This document shows positions 12,101 to 20,500 of a DNA stretch of 64,000 nucleotides, piece after piece (within the stretch, counting starts at the first letter, position 1; each line of letters begins with the position of its first letter). The notes under the pieces are model-generated. The model saw nothing but the letters and a program-made list of their open reading frames with translations. It searched no databases and was not told the DNA's origin. The DNA comes from Lytechinus variegatus. Taxonomy: Eukaryota > Echinodermata > Echinoidea > Temnopleuroida > Toxopneustidae. Both the position numbers and the translations under genes were made by a program. Where the stretch lies: NCBI RefSeq assembly GCF_018143015.1, contig NC_054749.1:36234000-36297999 (forward strand). The letters are read 5' to 3'.

Positions 12101-13213
12101 GTAAAGACACACGCGTGTGGCTGTATACACTGCCTATTATAAATAGTATATGACACTTGTTCACTGCTACCATCTGGCCTGTGGAGAATCTACAGGTAGG
12201 ACTATGGTATGCCAATGCTGTATAGAGCACACACTCTAAAAAAATCATTAAAATATCACTTTTGTGACCCAAATTACTAATTTTCATACAGTTTTAATTT
12301 ATTTATCATTAGTAATGTGGGAATAATTTTTGTATTCACCAGAGCGCTCAAAAACTTGAATTCTGGGCATATTTTTGTGTACGCCCTCTATTGGTGGAAA
12401 GTAATATGGCAAGAAAATTTTCATTTTTTGATCTCTATTTTTAATTAAGAAAAAATGATATAAAGAATCAAATTTAAATAAGAGCCAAGCAGTATGAATT
12501 AACAGGTCTAATGGAAACTGTCAGTGTAAAAAAATCAAGCATTTGCCCCAAAGAAAAAGAGAAAATAAGCCAAACATTGCCACCCTTATTTTGTCACACA
12601 TGGAGATATAACTGAGAACAAGGTTATATTATAACCTTGTTCATTGAATGAGTGGTATATCATATCAATAGAAAGATTAGAGTCTAACGAAAATAGTGGA
12701 CCTTCGTCCAAGATAATATAATGTCATTTAGAATCTAAAAGAAGTAACAAATCTGGACAAAACCCGTCCGCCGAATTGTCGGACCAGATTACACATGAAG
12801 GCTTGTACTGACACATTGCCGTCGGTAAATGGGCATGTAGTAAAATGTCAGAAATTGTTGAATAAATCCCCAGAAACGCCGGTTATTCCTGTCTACCTTT
12901 TTACGTGTTTTTTTGGTCGCGCATGGTATCCACTCGTCAATGTAAGTGGCCCCCCCGGGGGTACCGGTACCCCATGTCGGCACACTGGGGCCATAGCATA
13001 GATCCTCCATCACGGACGAGCTCTGCCGGTTCTTCCCGGGGCCGCGCCGGGTTACTGTCGGGTACCGTACCGGTACCTGAACTGAGTGATTCCCAATTGT
13101 AAATCTTACCCTACTTACTTACCTGAGGATTGAAGTATCGGTAGGAATTCAAGGACAGACAGTGTCAAAATAACAACCACGGACAAAAGGGCTGCTGATC
13201 TGCGATAATCCAT
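3185..13213 (-). CDS. SLC5 sodium/solute symporter, SMCT-like, 5' part (8 exons)
   Basis: Plasma-membrane Na+-coupled transporter, probably for monocarboxylates. Coding exons on the minus strand, 5' to 3': 13123-13213, 8701-8866, 8231-8450, 7398-7515, 6943-7010, 5104-5258, 4002-4142, 3185-3270. All have GT/AG edges and the phases join without a break (1045 nt, 348 codons). Landmarks in order: TM1 segment LDYVIFSAMLLVSTATG, KFLMADRSMYSIPVAIS, the long TM block ending GVTSAYEYLHKRF, YAPALAINAG, then the family motif GGIKAVIWTDVFQ, RETFWGLLIGGAFNSLPLW, QTAVQRFLTSKT and LVLFAYYNG. By memory of SLC5A8/A12 these match the first half of a roughly 610-residue protein in order; the C-terminal half, with the TM8 sodium site, lies left of the window. 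SLC5A5 or SLC5A6 relatives are the alternatives. The N-terminus is odd: see exon 1. Introns carry many MITEs; the largest, intron 1, is 4.3 kb. Confidence 0.88.
3388..3693. mobile_element. MITE of about 306 bp in the SLC5-like gene intron 7
   Basis: The left end GGCCCCGTATTCTGAACTTG and the reverse complement of the right end CCTGTATACTGAAGTCTGG are inverted copies with several mismatches; both continue into GGTTTAA(C/G)T text. No coding region. The ends resemble a repeat I associate with echinoderm genomes. Confidence 0.55.
4143..5103. other. SLC5-like intron 6, unique sequence
   Basis: AT-rich intron between the exons at 5104-5258 and 4002-4142. I see no repeat ends, ORF or RNA-like structure in it. 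Confidence 0.5.
5599..6184. mobile_element. TTAA-flanked MITE (AGGGGAATCCAGCC family)
   Basis: Begins AGGGGAATCCAGCC and ends GGTTGGATTCCCCT; both sides are flanked by TTAA (5595-5598 and 6185-6188), the duplication typical of piggyBac or Kolobok-type transposons. 586 bp, no coding region, within the intron between the exons at 6943 and 5258. Confidence 0.8.
6189..6942. other. SLC5-like intron, unique sequence
   Basis: AT-rich intron remainder after the TTAA-type MITE. Nothing recognised. Confidence 0.45.
7516..8230. other. SLC5-like intron 3, unique sequence
   Basis: Between the exons at 8231-8450 and 7398-7515. No repeat ends or coding signs seen. Confidence 0.45.
9071..9554. mobile_element. 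MITE, about 484 bp, TA-flanked (copy 1 of 2)
   Basis: Starts TATAGTGAGTGGTTGTATTACC and ends near GGTAATATGATCCACTACCATA; the ends are inverted copies with mismatches. A second copy at 46258-46731 matches over its whole length, which fixes the borders. TA on both sides suggests a Tc1/mariner-type mover. Lies in the SLC5-like intron 1. Confidence 0.7.
9980..10190. repeat. Repeat fragment shared with the DECR2 intron 1
   Basis: Text from GATGGTGGGCC through CAGATTGAAAAAAAAATGG recurs in two pieces at 17866-17945 and 19338-19440, apparently one copy split by later insertions. AT-rich, non-coding. Confidence 0.55.
10190..10760. repeat. CCGGGGGGGCCACTTCC-type dispersed repeat
   Basis: Starts with GGTACCGGG, then GGGCCACTTCC and a run of near-repeats with CTAAACACGTAATTTTC and CCCTTAACAAGT (at least four imperfect units). 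The reverse complement of its first 70 bases appears at 12905-12975 (GCGCATGGTATCCACTCGTC, GTAAGTGGCC), so the two may be the ends of one interrupted element. Confidence 0.5.
10940..11300. other. CpG-containing, promoter-like stretch in the SLC5-like intron 1
   Basis: Richer in GC and CpG than its surroundings, with TGACGTCATCATC (CRE core, about 11048) and GATTGGCC (about 11165). There is a short minus-strand reading frame (about 50 codons from an ATG near 11254) with no recognised similarity. It may be an alternative or internal promoter, or the inside of an unrecognised element. Confidence 0.28.
11322..12135. mobile_element. hAT-like foldback element with long arms
   Basis: About 320-bp arms are inverted copies: the left begins GGCAGTGTATACAGCCACAC, the right ends with its complement. 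ATTATAAA flanks both sides (11314-11321 and 12136-12143), an 8-bp duplication as for hAT elements. Arms contain the near-palindromic CCACACGCGTGTGG several times. No coding region. Confidence 0.82.
12154..12655 (+). mobile_element. 500-bp MITE, copy A (CACTTGTTCACTGC family)
   Basis: Starts CACTTGTTCACTGCTACC, ends ACCTTGTTCATTGAATGAGTGG. Four more copies lie at 19449-19947 (reverse), 47024-47503, 47504-48006 (reverse) and 48053-48553. The right end carries a palindrome of AACCTTGTTC and GAACAAGGTT. Non-coding. Confidence 0.8.
12905..13085. repeat. GC-rich repeat fragment next to SLC5-like exon 1
   Basis: Holds the inverted match to 10200-10260 and several GGTACCGGTACC words (12960-12970, 13060-13076). 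It ends 38 bases from the donor of exon 1. Confidence 0.45.
13123..13213 (-). CDS. SLC5-like gene, exon 1: start codon and signal-peptide-like segment
   Basis: On the minus strand an ATG at 13213 opens 30 codons plus one base, then a strong donor (CAG|GTAAGT). The peptide is MDYRR, a hydrophobic run (ALLSVVVILTLSVLEFLPIL), then QSS. It ends in phase 1, which is what exon 2 (starting AT|GAC) needs, giving a junction Asp. Exon 2 then adds about 28 hydrophilic residues with an NSS glycosylation site before the usual first transmembrane segment. SLC5 proteins normally start with a short extracellular tail and no cleaved leader, so this looks like an added signal peptide or an extra helix. The phase match and strong donor support it; transcript evidence is absent. 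Confidence 0.68.
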
Positions 13214-13430
13214 GATTCTAACACTAACAGAAGCCGCACTCTTGAATTATTGAATAAAGGTTTGGCTCCTGTTATTGACCCTTCATCGGAGGATAGCTTG
13301 ATCCAGTGTTATGGCTGCAGTCACATCGCGATCGCGATATCAGAACTACCGTACCGTATACCGTACGCCGTACCGTACCGGTATATGATTGACCACCAAA
13401 TGGCACCGGTTCGAGCATAGTCAGTGCAGT
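13214..13430 (-). promoter_or_regulatory. Putative 5' UTR and promoter side of the SLC5-like gene
   Basis: This stretch lies just upstream of the inferred start codon on the minus strand. It has short CpG-containing runs (TCGCGATCGCGATATC near 13327-13342) and alternating CCGTACCGTA-type repeats at 13349-13384. No convincing TATA box is seen. The call rests on position only. Confidence 0.3.
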
Positions 13431-13729
13431 GTTGTTGATGTGACGTGACTGTGCATATTATTCACAAAAGTGTATTTAAAGGGGGATTTAATTCGTTTAT
13501 GATAAAAGTTATAATCATATTTGAAAGTCATTGGAATCACAATCATAAATGGACTAACTAAACTCCCATGATGTAGTAGATACAATTATAATAAACTAAA
13601 CGTTCAGGGATTCGTGAACTTGATAGATTGTGATTATTTTCCTTCAATATGTGTTTAAGTTAATGTATTTGCATTTAAGTTGATGACCTACTCAGAATCT
13701 ATGTTTAACATGTATATTTGTGGGTGGAT

Positions 13730-14060
13730 GTGGTTGTGTGTGTGTGTGGGTTTGTGTATATATGTGTGTTTGTTATATTTTTTTCCATTCTATTTTTAGC
13801 ATCTTAACCTTATTATACATTTTTTTCTCTCTCTCTGTATCTTGTAGATTAGTATATCCTATGTTTTATGTTAATAATCATAAGTATTCCAGGGCCCTAC
13901 TCACAAGCTTTGCTTTTAAAGGGGTCCTAAAACCAATTCCTATATGATATAGTCTGATTGATGTATATTCATGTAGTCATTTACGTTGTATGTACATCTA
14001 TTTTGATTATGATGTGATGTTTTTGGTTTTGAATAAATAAACTTGAACTTGAACTTGATT
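13730..14060 (+). repeat. Probable LINE 3' end with (TTGAAC)n-type tail
   Basis: A GT microsatellite (13733-13770) leads into AGGGCCCTACTCACAAGC and ends with GAATAAATAAACTTGAACTT plus further CTTGAA units, a tail style seen in CR1/L2-like LINEs. No reverse transcriptase text precedes it, so only a short 3' piece remains. Confidence 0.4.
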
Positions 14061-14274
14061 TGTCCGATTTGTCACCGCCAAATTCTTGTTAGGATAATAG
14101 GTCGAGTGCTGGAGCGGAGCGATTTTTTTTTAGAAAGCAATAAGAGATAAATTTAAGCACTTTGACTGCATTTTAAAAATGAATCCACACATTAACAGTA
14201 TTAACCAATAATTTTGAACAAACTATTTTTTTTATATCTTGAAAAGTGTGGGGGATGATTGTACTGATTGTACA

Positions 14275-14520
14275 TGCCATTATTACCCCCCCCCCCCCTC
14301 TCCGAAAAGTGCAGGGATGTATATCATTCCCGGGGATTTTCGCCCGTGGTCTGTATCACATTCTTCAAAACTAGATACTTAGTACATTGCAGGTAGGCCC
14401 TGTTCCAATTAAAGGACCCATATAGGTTTGCATTTTTACCCTTAATTAGTAGGCCTATGCAGAGTGGATCCAGCTTTCTCCAATACCGGGGGGGGGGGGG
14501 GGGGTGGCGGAAAATATCAC
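14275..14520. repeat. Poly-C / poly-G bounded short element
   Basis: A C-run (14286-14299) and a G-run (about 14488-14504) in opposite sense bound roughly 200 bases, with CTCTCCGAAAAG near the left and GGTGGCGGAAAA near the right. Looks like an inverted-end element or a paired simple repeat. Confidence 0.35.
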
Positions 14521-14659
14521 CCCGATATTTTTCCAAATAAATTAAATGCTAAATTTTATGGGTATTTTATTAAACTGAAAATTGAACATTCCATTTAAGA
14601 ATTTTTTGTAAACATGATGAATAGGATAGGTATCAAGGGGGAAACGTACGTGCCCTTAA

Positions 14660-14880
14660 AATCGTTGATATCGTCCGACCCAAAACTGGATATTCAAAGC
14701 ACTTTTTGTGTAACAGGATGGGTATTTCTAAGCAATTTATATGTGAGCGCGAAGCGCCAGCTGATGAAATGTATTCCGACCTAAAATTGGGACATTTTAA
14801 GCACTTTTGGTAACCGAACAGGATCTGCTAAACCTATCTGATGTGAGTGCGAAGCGCGAGCTGAAAATTGTTTATGAAAT
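14660..14880. repeat. Tandem pair of about 105-bp units with GCGAAGCGC
   Basis: Two units share TCCGACC(C/T)AAAA, AAGCACTTTT, GTGAG(C/T)GCGAAGCGC and AGCTGA in the same order. A worn copy may lie at 14095-14165 (GGAGCGGAGCGA, TAAGCACTTT). Confidence 0.6.
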
Positions 14881-15499
14881 AATCCTGTCCTAAATTCGCT
14901 TATAATTGTTTGTAATTATGAACTTTGAATTAAATGGGAGTAAGACCTAAGCCCATGTTCTTGAGAAGAAATCTCCATTGAAGGGTCCAATTCTCCCATT
15001 TTCCCTTCACCTTATTTCATAAATTTTAACTTATCGATATCCCACTCCTCTTTTTTTTCTCACTTTCTCCTCCCCCTCGTATTGCTTTCATTTTTTGTTT
15101 GCGCCGTTCCTATCTTGGTAGGCTTCTCAGATGATTTCGATAATAACCACATACTGTGCGATCCAAATAGGTAATCCAGGCTGAAATAATATTTGATTTT
15201 AAAAATCAGACACACAAAACACTTAAAATTTGATCAAAATAGGACAAGGATATTTTTTTGGGAAATTGATGAAGGAATAACGATAGAAGCAGTGACATTT
15301 GAAGATTTGCATTATTTTGGTGTGGTGAAACATTATGTTGATATTAGGTTTATTATTTATCCTCCTAAAACAAATAATGAATATATTGAGAACTGATTTA
15401 ATCATTTCATTAATATTAATTATTAGTGCAACTTACTTTATAAGGGAGACATAATTCAGAGTTTTAGTTTAGAACAAAGTTCGTCAAAAATATCCCTTC

Positions 15500-15690
15500 A
15501 TATTTATTACATTTGTGGGTAAAGTCATAATTACATAATTTTGTGGGTGATCAAAGTGCATTATTACATTTATGGGTAAATTGTTATTACACCTGTGGGC
15601 GTTATTATTATACATTTTGGGGGTATAGTCTTATTACATTATTTTGTGGCCATTATTACATCTGTAGGAGTTATTAAATTTGTGGGTGTA
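15500..15690. repeat. TTATTACATTTGTGGG tandem array
   Basis: Seven or more degenerate units built on ATTATTACAT-TTGTGGG(T), 20-30 bases each. Simple minisatellite. Confidence 0.65.
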
Positions 15691-15884
15691 ATGCAAGCTC
15701 ATTCCAAGCATTGTTTTATTATATTCTGCAGTGTCTCTAACTTCATCCGCCTTTTGATAACGTCCAGGATCTCCGCAGGGACATTTCCTTGATCAATCCA
15801 AGCTCAACAAAATCATGAACTTGAGCTCTTTAGAGGGGAAAGAAACATTTTGCAATACTCGTTGCCAACAGGTCAAGCTGAATA

Positions 15885-16370
15885 ACTATAAATTATATTA
15901 TAATCTGCTTTTGTATGCGTTCACCTGCCCATCCCCATAGGCGGCGGAAGCGGGGGGGGGGGGATCGGGTGACGGGGTTTTTTTTGCGTCCCCCCCTAAA
16001 ATTTTTTTTTTTTTGCTTGTCATTGAAATTTTTTGGTTAGCCACACCTAAAATTTAGGTTGATAACCTTTTTTGGGGGCGCTTGTCCAATTTTTTATAAT
16101 TAATAAAATTATATTATAATCTGCTTTAGTATGCATTCACCTGAGGACTCCCATAGGCGGCGGAAGCGGGGGGGGGGGGGATCGGGTGACGGGTTTTTTT
16201 TTTGCGTCCCCCCCTAAAATTTTTTTTTTTTTTGCTTGTCAAAATTTTTTGGTTAGCCACACCTAAAATTTAGGTTGATAACTTTTTTGGGGGGCGCTTG
16301 TCCAATTTTTTACCTGTGTCCATCCCAAAATTTCAGGTGGACACCCCCTAAATTTTTTGGCTTCCGCCGC
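15885..16370. repeat. Tandem duplicate of a 217-bp unit
   Basis: The unit begins TTATATTATAATCTGCTTT and contains CATAGGCGGCGGAAGCGGGG, GATCGGGTGACGGG and TTAGCCACACCTAAAATTTA. It occurs twice in a row (about 15893 and 16110 for the same word). The text continues as a decayed C/T-rich copy at 16640-16850. Confidence 0.75.
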
Positions 16371-16639
16371 CAATGAGGAGGACCCGTTTTAGGTGTTACT
16401 AATCCGTTACTAATTAAGTACCCTTTCTCGTATAAGTGCCAAATGGCCCCTCTCGATATGGTACCCCTTACACCTATAGCAAGTGCCATTTCTCATAATC
16501 GATCGAGTGCAAATTTTTACCCCCAAATCCCCCCTTACAACATGTTCTGTGCCCCTTCATCTGCGAATGACCCGTTTTATATGTGACCAAGCGCCACTTG
16601 CCTTCTTATAGGTGTCCATTATTACAAACGTTTTCCGTG

Positions 16640-16850
16640 CCGGGGGTGACGTGTCCCCCCTAAATTTGAGGAGGGGGGGACCCCCCCCCCTAAATTTGTT
16701 GTTGATGACCTTTTTTTTTTTTTGCTTGTCAATTTATTTTCCTACGTCCCCCCTAAAATTTTTGGGTTGAAATCCCTTTTTTTTTTTTTTCGCTTGTTAA
16801 ATTTTTTTTGGTTGTCTCCTCCTAACGTTGGCTTCCGACGCCAATGTTGA
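16640..16850. repeat. C/T-rich repeat, further copy of the 15.9-kb family
   Basis: C-runs with CTAAATTTG, GGTTGATGACC-like text, TTTTTTTGCTTGTCAA and TTGGCTTCCGACGCCAATG, as in the adjacent duplicate and at 2.9-3.2 kb. Confidence 0.5.
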
Positions 16851-17399
16851 GTGCCCCGGCCTTATCACAAGAACTATATTCTCACTGTTGTGAAGGAAAA
16901 AACAAGCTGTAAGAATAATTCTACGTGCCAATTATGTTTCTTGAGCCAAACAGCACCCGTAAGGAGGGGTGGGGGCTTGGAGGGTGGGGGGGCTTGGGGG
17001 CTCTCCCCCCCCAAAAAAAAAAAACAAGACCTAAAAAAAAGAGAAAAGGAAAGAGAGAAGCATTAATTGATATTATATTCTGAATATTATGTGGAAATCT
17101 ACCACTAAATTTGATTTTCGTGATAAAAATGTCACAATTTTGCTCGCTCATAAATTTTACATGATACGACAAATCTAGCCACCTCAAAATTTTTTGCTCT
17201 TTACCAATGTAGACGAGTCTTTTTTCTTCGTTGTTATAGTGCCCTTTTTGAAAGAATACATGTATGTGTTCTTTTTGTGCCCCCGGCGCCCCCCCCCCCC
17301 CCCTATTTCATCTTTGCTCGGCGCCCCGGGGCTCCGCTGCCCCTGATTTGGTGATCGTGAGTAGACAAACTGATACCGTAATAGACCAAATGGTATGGG

Positions 17400-17515
17400 G
17401 AAGAAGACGAATTGGAAATAACCCCCCCCCTCGCCTCCCGATCCCCCTAGCCCTCCCTCGAGCTAGACGCGACGACGACGGTAGCGACTCTCTCATCAAA
17501 TCCGACTCGTCCAAG
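17400..17515 (+). promoter_or_regulatory. GC-rich, TATA-less promoter and 5' UTR of DECR2
   Basis: The 115 bases before the DECR2 ATG are C/CpG-rich (runs of C at about 17422-17431, then GACGCGACGACGACGG) and lack a TATA box. The start codon sits in CCAAGATGGCAG (17511-17522), which fits both a good Kozak context and the YY1-type AAGATGGC motif common at TATA-less housekeeping promoters. The start site itself cannot be placed. Confidence 0.42.
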
Positions 17516-20500
17516 ATGGCAGCTTCCTCAATCGGTGATAAGTGCATGAAAGCTTACAACCATGTATTCAATCCAAGTCTGTTCAAGTAAGTTTGCATGT
17601 GCCCCTGTATTGCTTGAGGTCGAATCCTAAATTTCTTTATGTTTATTACAAGGCAATAAATAAAAGACTCTTCCGCGCCACTCCATACAAAGCCGTGCCT
17701 TGCTGCTGGCCGAGGGCGGGACACGGGAAGGGCAGGCATCGCTGGCCAGTGGCGCTGGCCCAGTTGGCTGGCGATGAATTGACAATGGACGGGGGCGTAA
17801 CGTAGGCTACGTAGCCATGGTATTAAACCAACTATTACTAAGTATTTTTTTGTTTTGTAGTATGATGGTTGGCCCCAAGTCTGCACACCTAACAATTTGA
17901 GTTAAGATTTAACATGAATTTCTTCTTATTTCACCAAATCTTTTGGTTGATACGCACTCACACAACATGCGAGGTTAGTAATACTAACCTCGCACAACGC
18001 ATGTGGTTTCATAGTAAACTTTGACGTTTTCATTCATCACACGAATGTGAGGGAATAAAAAAAGCCAAACGTTTCAGTATTTCTCCACTAATGATTTCTT
18101 TTTAATAGTTTTAGTTTAAAAAAAATAAATAAATTGGAAATTATTTATAAAACTGTTTTTATCGCTTACCTCCAAGTCTCAACCAGGATAATCCGTTCGA
18201 TCCGTCCTTAATACTGCGGTGGAAAGTACGCAAACAACAATCGAAAAGCAATTTTTCGTATCGAACATTCTCAATTCAAGTCGTCAGCGCGTAATAGGAA
18301 ATTGTACCAAAAATCAACAGGTTGCATCTCATGTATATACTTATCATGCTTATTGGTAAAGTACGCCATCTTTTGACAAGATGATGATGAAAGTGGATTG
18401 AACGAGCAAGAAAATAATGCTGATTGCCTAGAATGCAGCTAGCTTGCAACACCGTAAACAAAGGTACGGTAGGCACTTAAGAACCAAGTTTGAAAGGACA
18501 CTCGTAAAATTATGTCACTCTCGCGATGAATATTCATTAGATCCTGGTCGTGCGTGTTCAATACAAACTCTCTGCATGCATGCACTCGGTGTGTATTGAA
18601 CACGCACGACCACGATCTAATGAATATTCATCGGCGAGAGTGACATAATTTTACGAGTATCCTTTCAAAATTGGTTCTTAAGTGCCTACCGGCTTGGTGA
18701 ATAATATCGCGCGCCCTCTTTAGGCAAAAGTTGATATCAACGCTGATCAAGAGGCATCTACGTGAAGATCACGAAAAATGCTCTTATTTTATTAAAACAA
18801 ACAACAAAAAGAATTCAACAAACGATCCATATGGTTCGGTAAGTGTTATAGAAAAATTATAAGTCATAGCTATGATGTAAAGTCATAGTTATTTTAGTGA
18901 AAATGGTGTGAAAGATTCGCGTGCACCAGGTGCATATGAATCCTTCACACACGAGACGATTTGAAACCATGAGTGGGTTGATACAGTATACTCAGTTGTT
19001 GTGTATCCGGACGGGTTGTGTGTCCGGACGATCAATTTTAGAATGTCATTTGGAAAAATTTACAAGCGAAGTTTCATCAATTATTAGTACAAAATGTTAG
19101 GAAATATTATAAAGAACAAAATAGATAATGATTACAAGTAATGAATTTATATTTTTAGTGTAATCCACAGACAAAAAAGAAGGCTTCAAAGAGATAAAGT
19201 GTCCGGACACCCGACCCCCCATCCTACTATAGTTAGGCCAGGTAACTTCCCTGGTTAGGCCTAGGCATAACCTTGTTCATTGAATGAGGGGGCCTAGGCC
19301 TATAGTGTTTCTTATAGTTATAAGTTATATTATTAAGAATAAGTCAAGTGTACCAAATTTCTCATTGAAAAATGAAAGAAAATATAAGATTTTCTTGAAA
19401 AAATTTTCAGGTAGTCATTTTCAGATTGAAAAAAAATGGTAGGCCTACCCACTCATTCAATGAACAAGGTTATGATATAACCTTGTTCTCACTTATATCT
19501 CCATGTGTGGCAAAATAAGGGTAGCAATGTTTGGCTTATTTTCTCTTTTTCTTTGGGGCAAATGCTTGATTTTTTTACACTGACAGTTTCCATTACACCT
19601 ATTATTCATACAACTTGACTCTTATTTAAATTTGATTCTTTAAATTATTTTTTTCTTAATAAAAAATAGAGATCAAAAATGAAAATTTTCTTGCCATATT
19701 TCTTTCCACCAATAGAGGGCGTACAAAAAATATGCCCAAAATTCAAGTTTTTGAGCGCTCTGGTGAATAAATAAATTATTCCCAAGTTACTAATGAAAAA
19801 TAAATTGCAACTGTATGGAAATTAGTAATTTTGGTCACGAAAGTGATATTTTAATGATTTTTAAAGTGTGTGCTCTGTACAACATTGGCATACCATAGTC
19901 CTACCTGTAGATTCCCCACAGGCAGGGTGGTAGCAGTGAACAAGTGGGCCTACCCCATGTCTGCGCACTCATTCACTTTGCACACGATTCAGGGCTGTTT
20001 CCATTTTGATATCTACTTTTTTAGATCACATCAAAAATGAAACAACTCAACTATTCACACAATGCAGGATATTTTTACTGTTGAACTTCAAGTAAAATGT
20101 ATCTTTTTTAATGGTTTGCAAAAGACATGACAAAGAATTTCTTCAACATTAAAAAACTTGTCCTGTTACAAACTTAGTTTGAATGAGGTGGGTTATGAAC
20201 CATGAGTCATCCCTGATGTTGCAATCAACAAAACATGCAATATGACCTTTTGACCCCTAGATGACCTTTGATCTCTCCATCCTCAAGAACACATGTAATG
20301 TTCCCCACTGATCGTTTTGTTCCAAGTTTGGGCAAAATTAATGCAAAACAAATATGTTGTACTACCCACTGATAATTTGTTCCAAGTTTGAATACATTTG
20401 AATACAATACACATAAAAAACTACCAGTATCAAAAGTTAACTTTTGACCCCTAGAGAGCTTGAACAATTGACCTTGAAATAACAAAATGAACAAAAGTGA

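Noticed and set aside
15193-15396. 67-codon plus-strand frame
   Set aside because: AT-rich, no similarity recognised, no neighbouring exons.
17264-17590. 108-codon frame through the DECR2 leader
   Set aside because: It is in a different frame from the DECR2 start and runs across the exon 1 donor; composition-driven.
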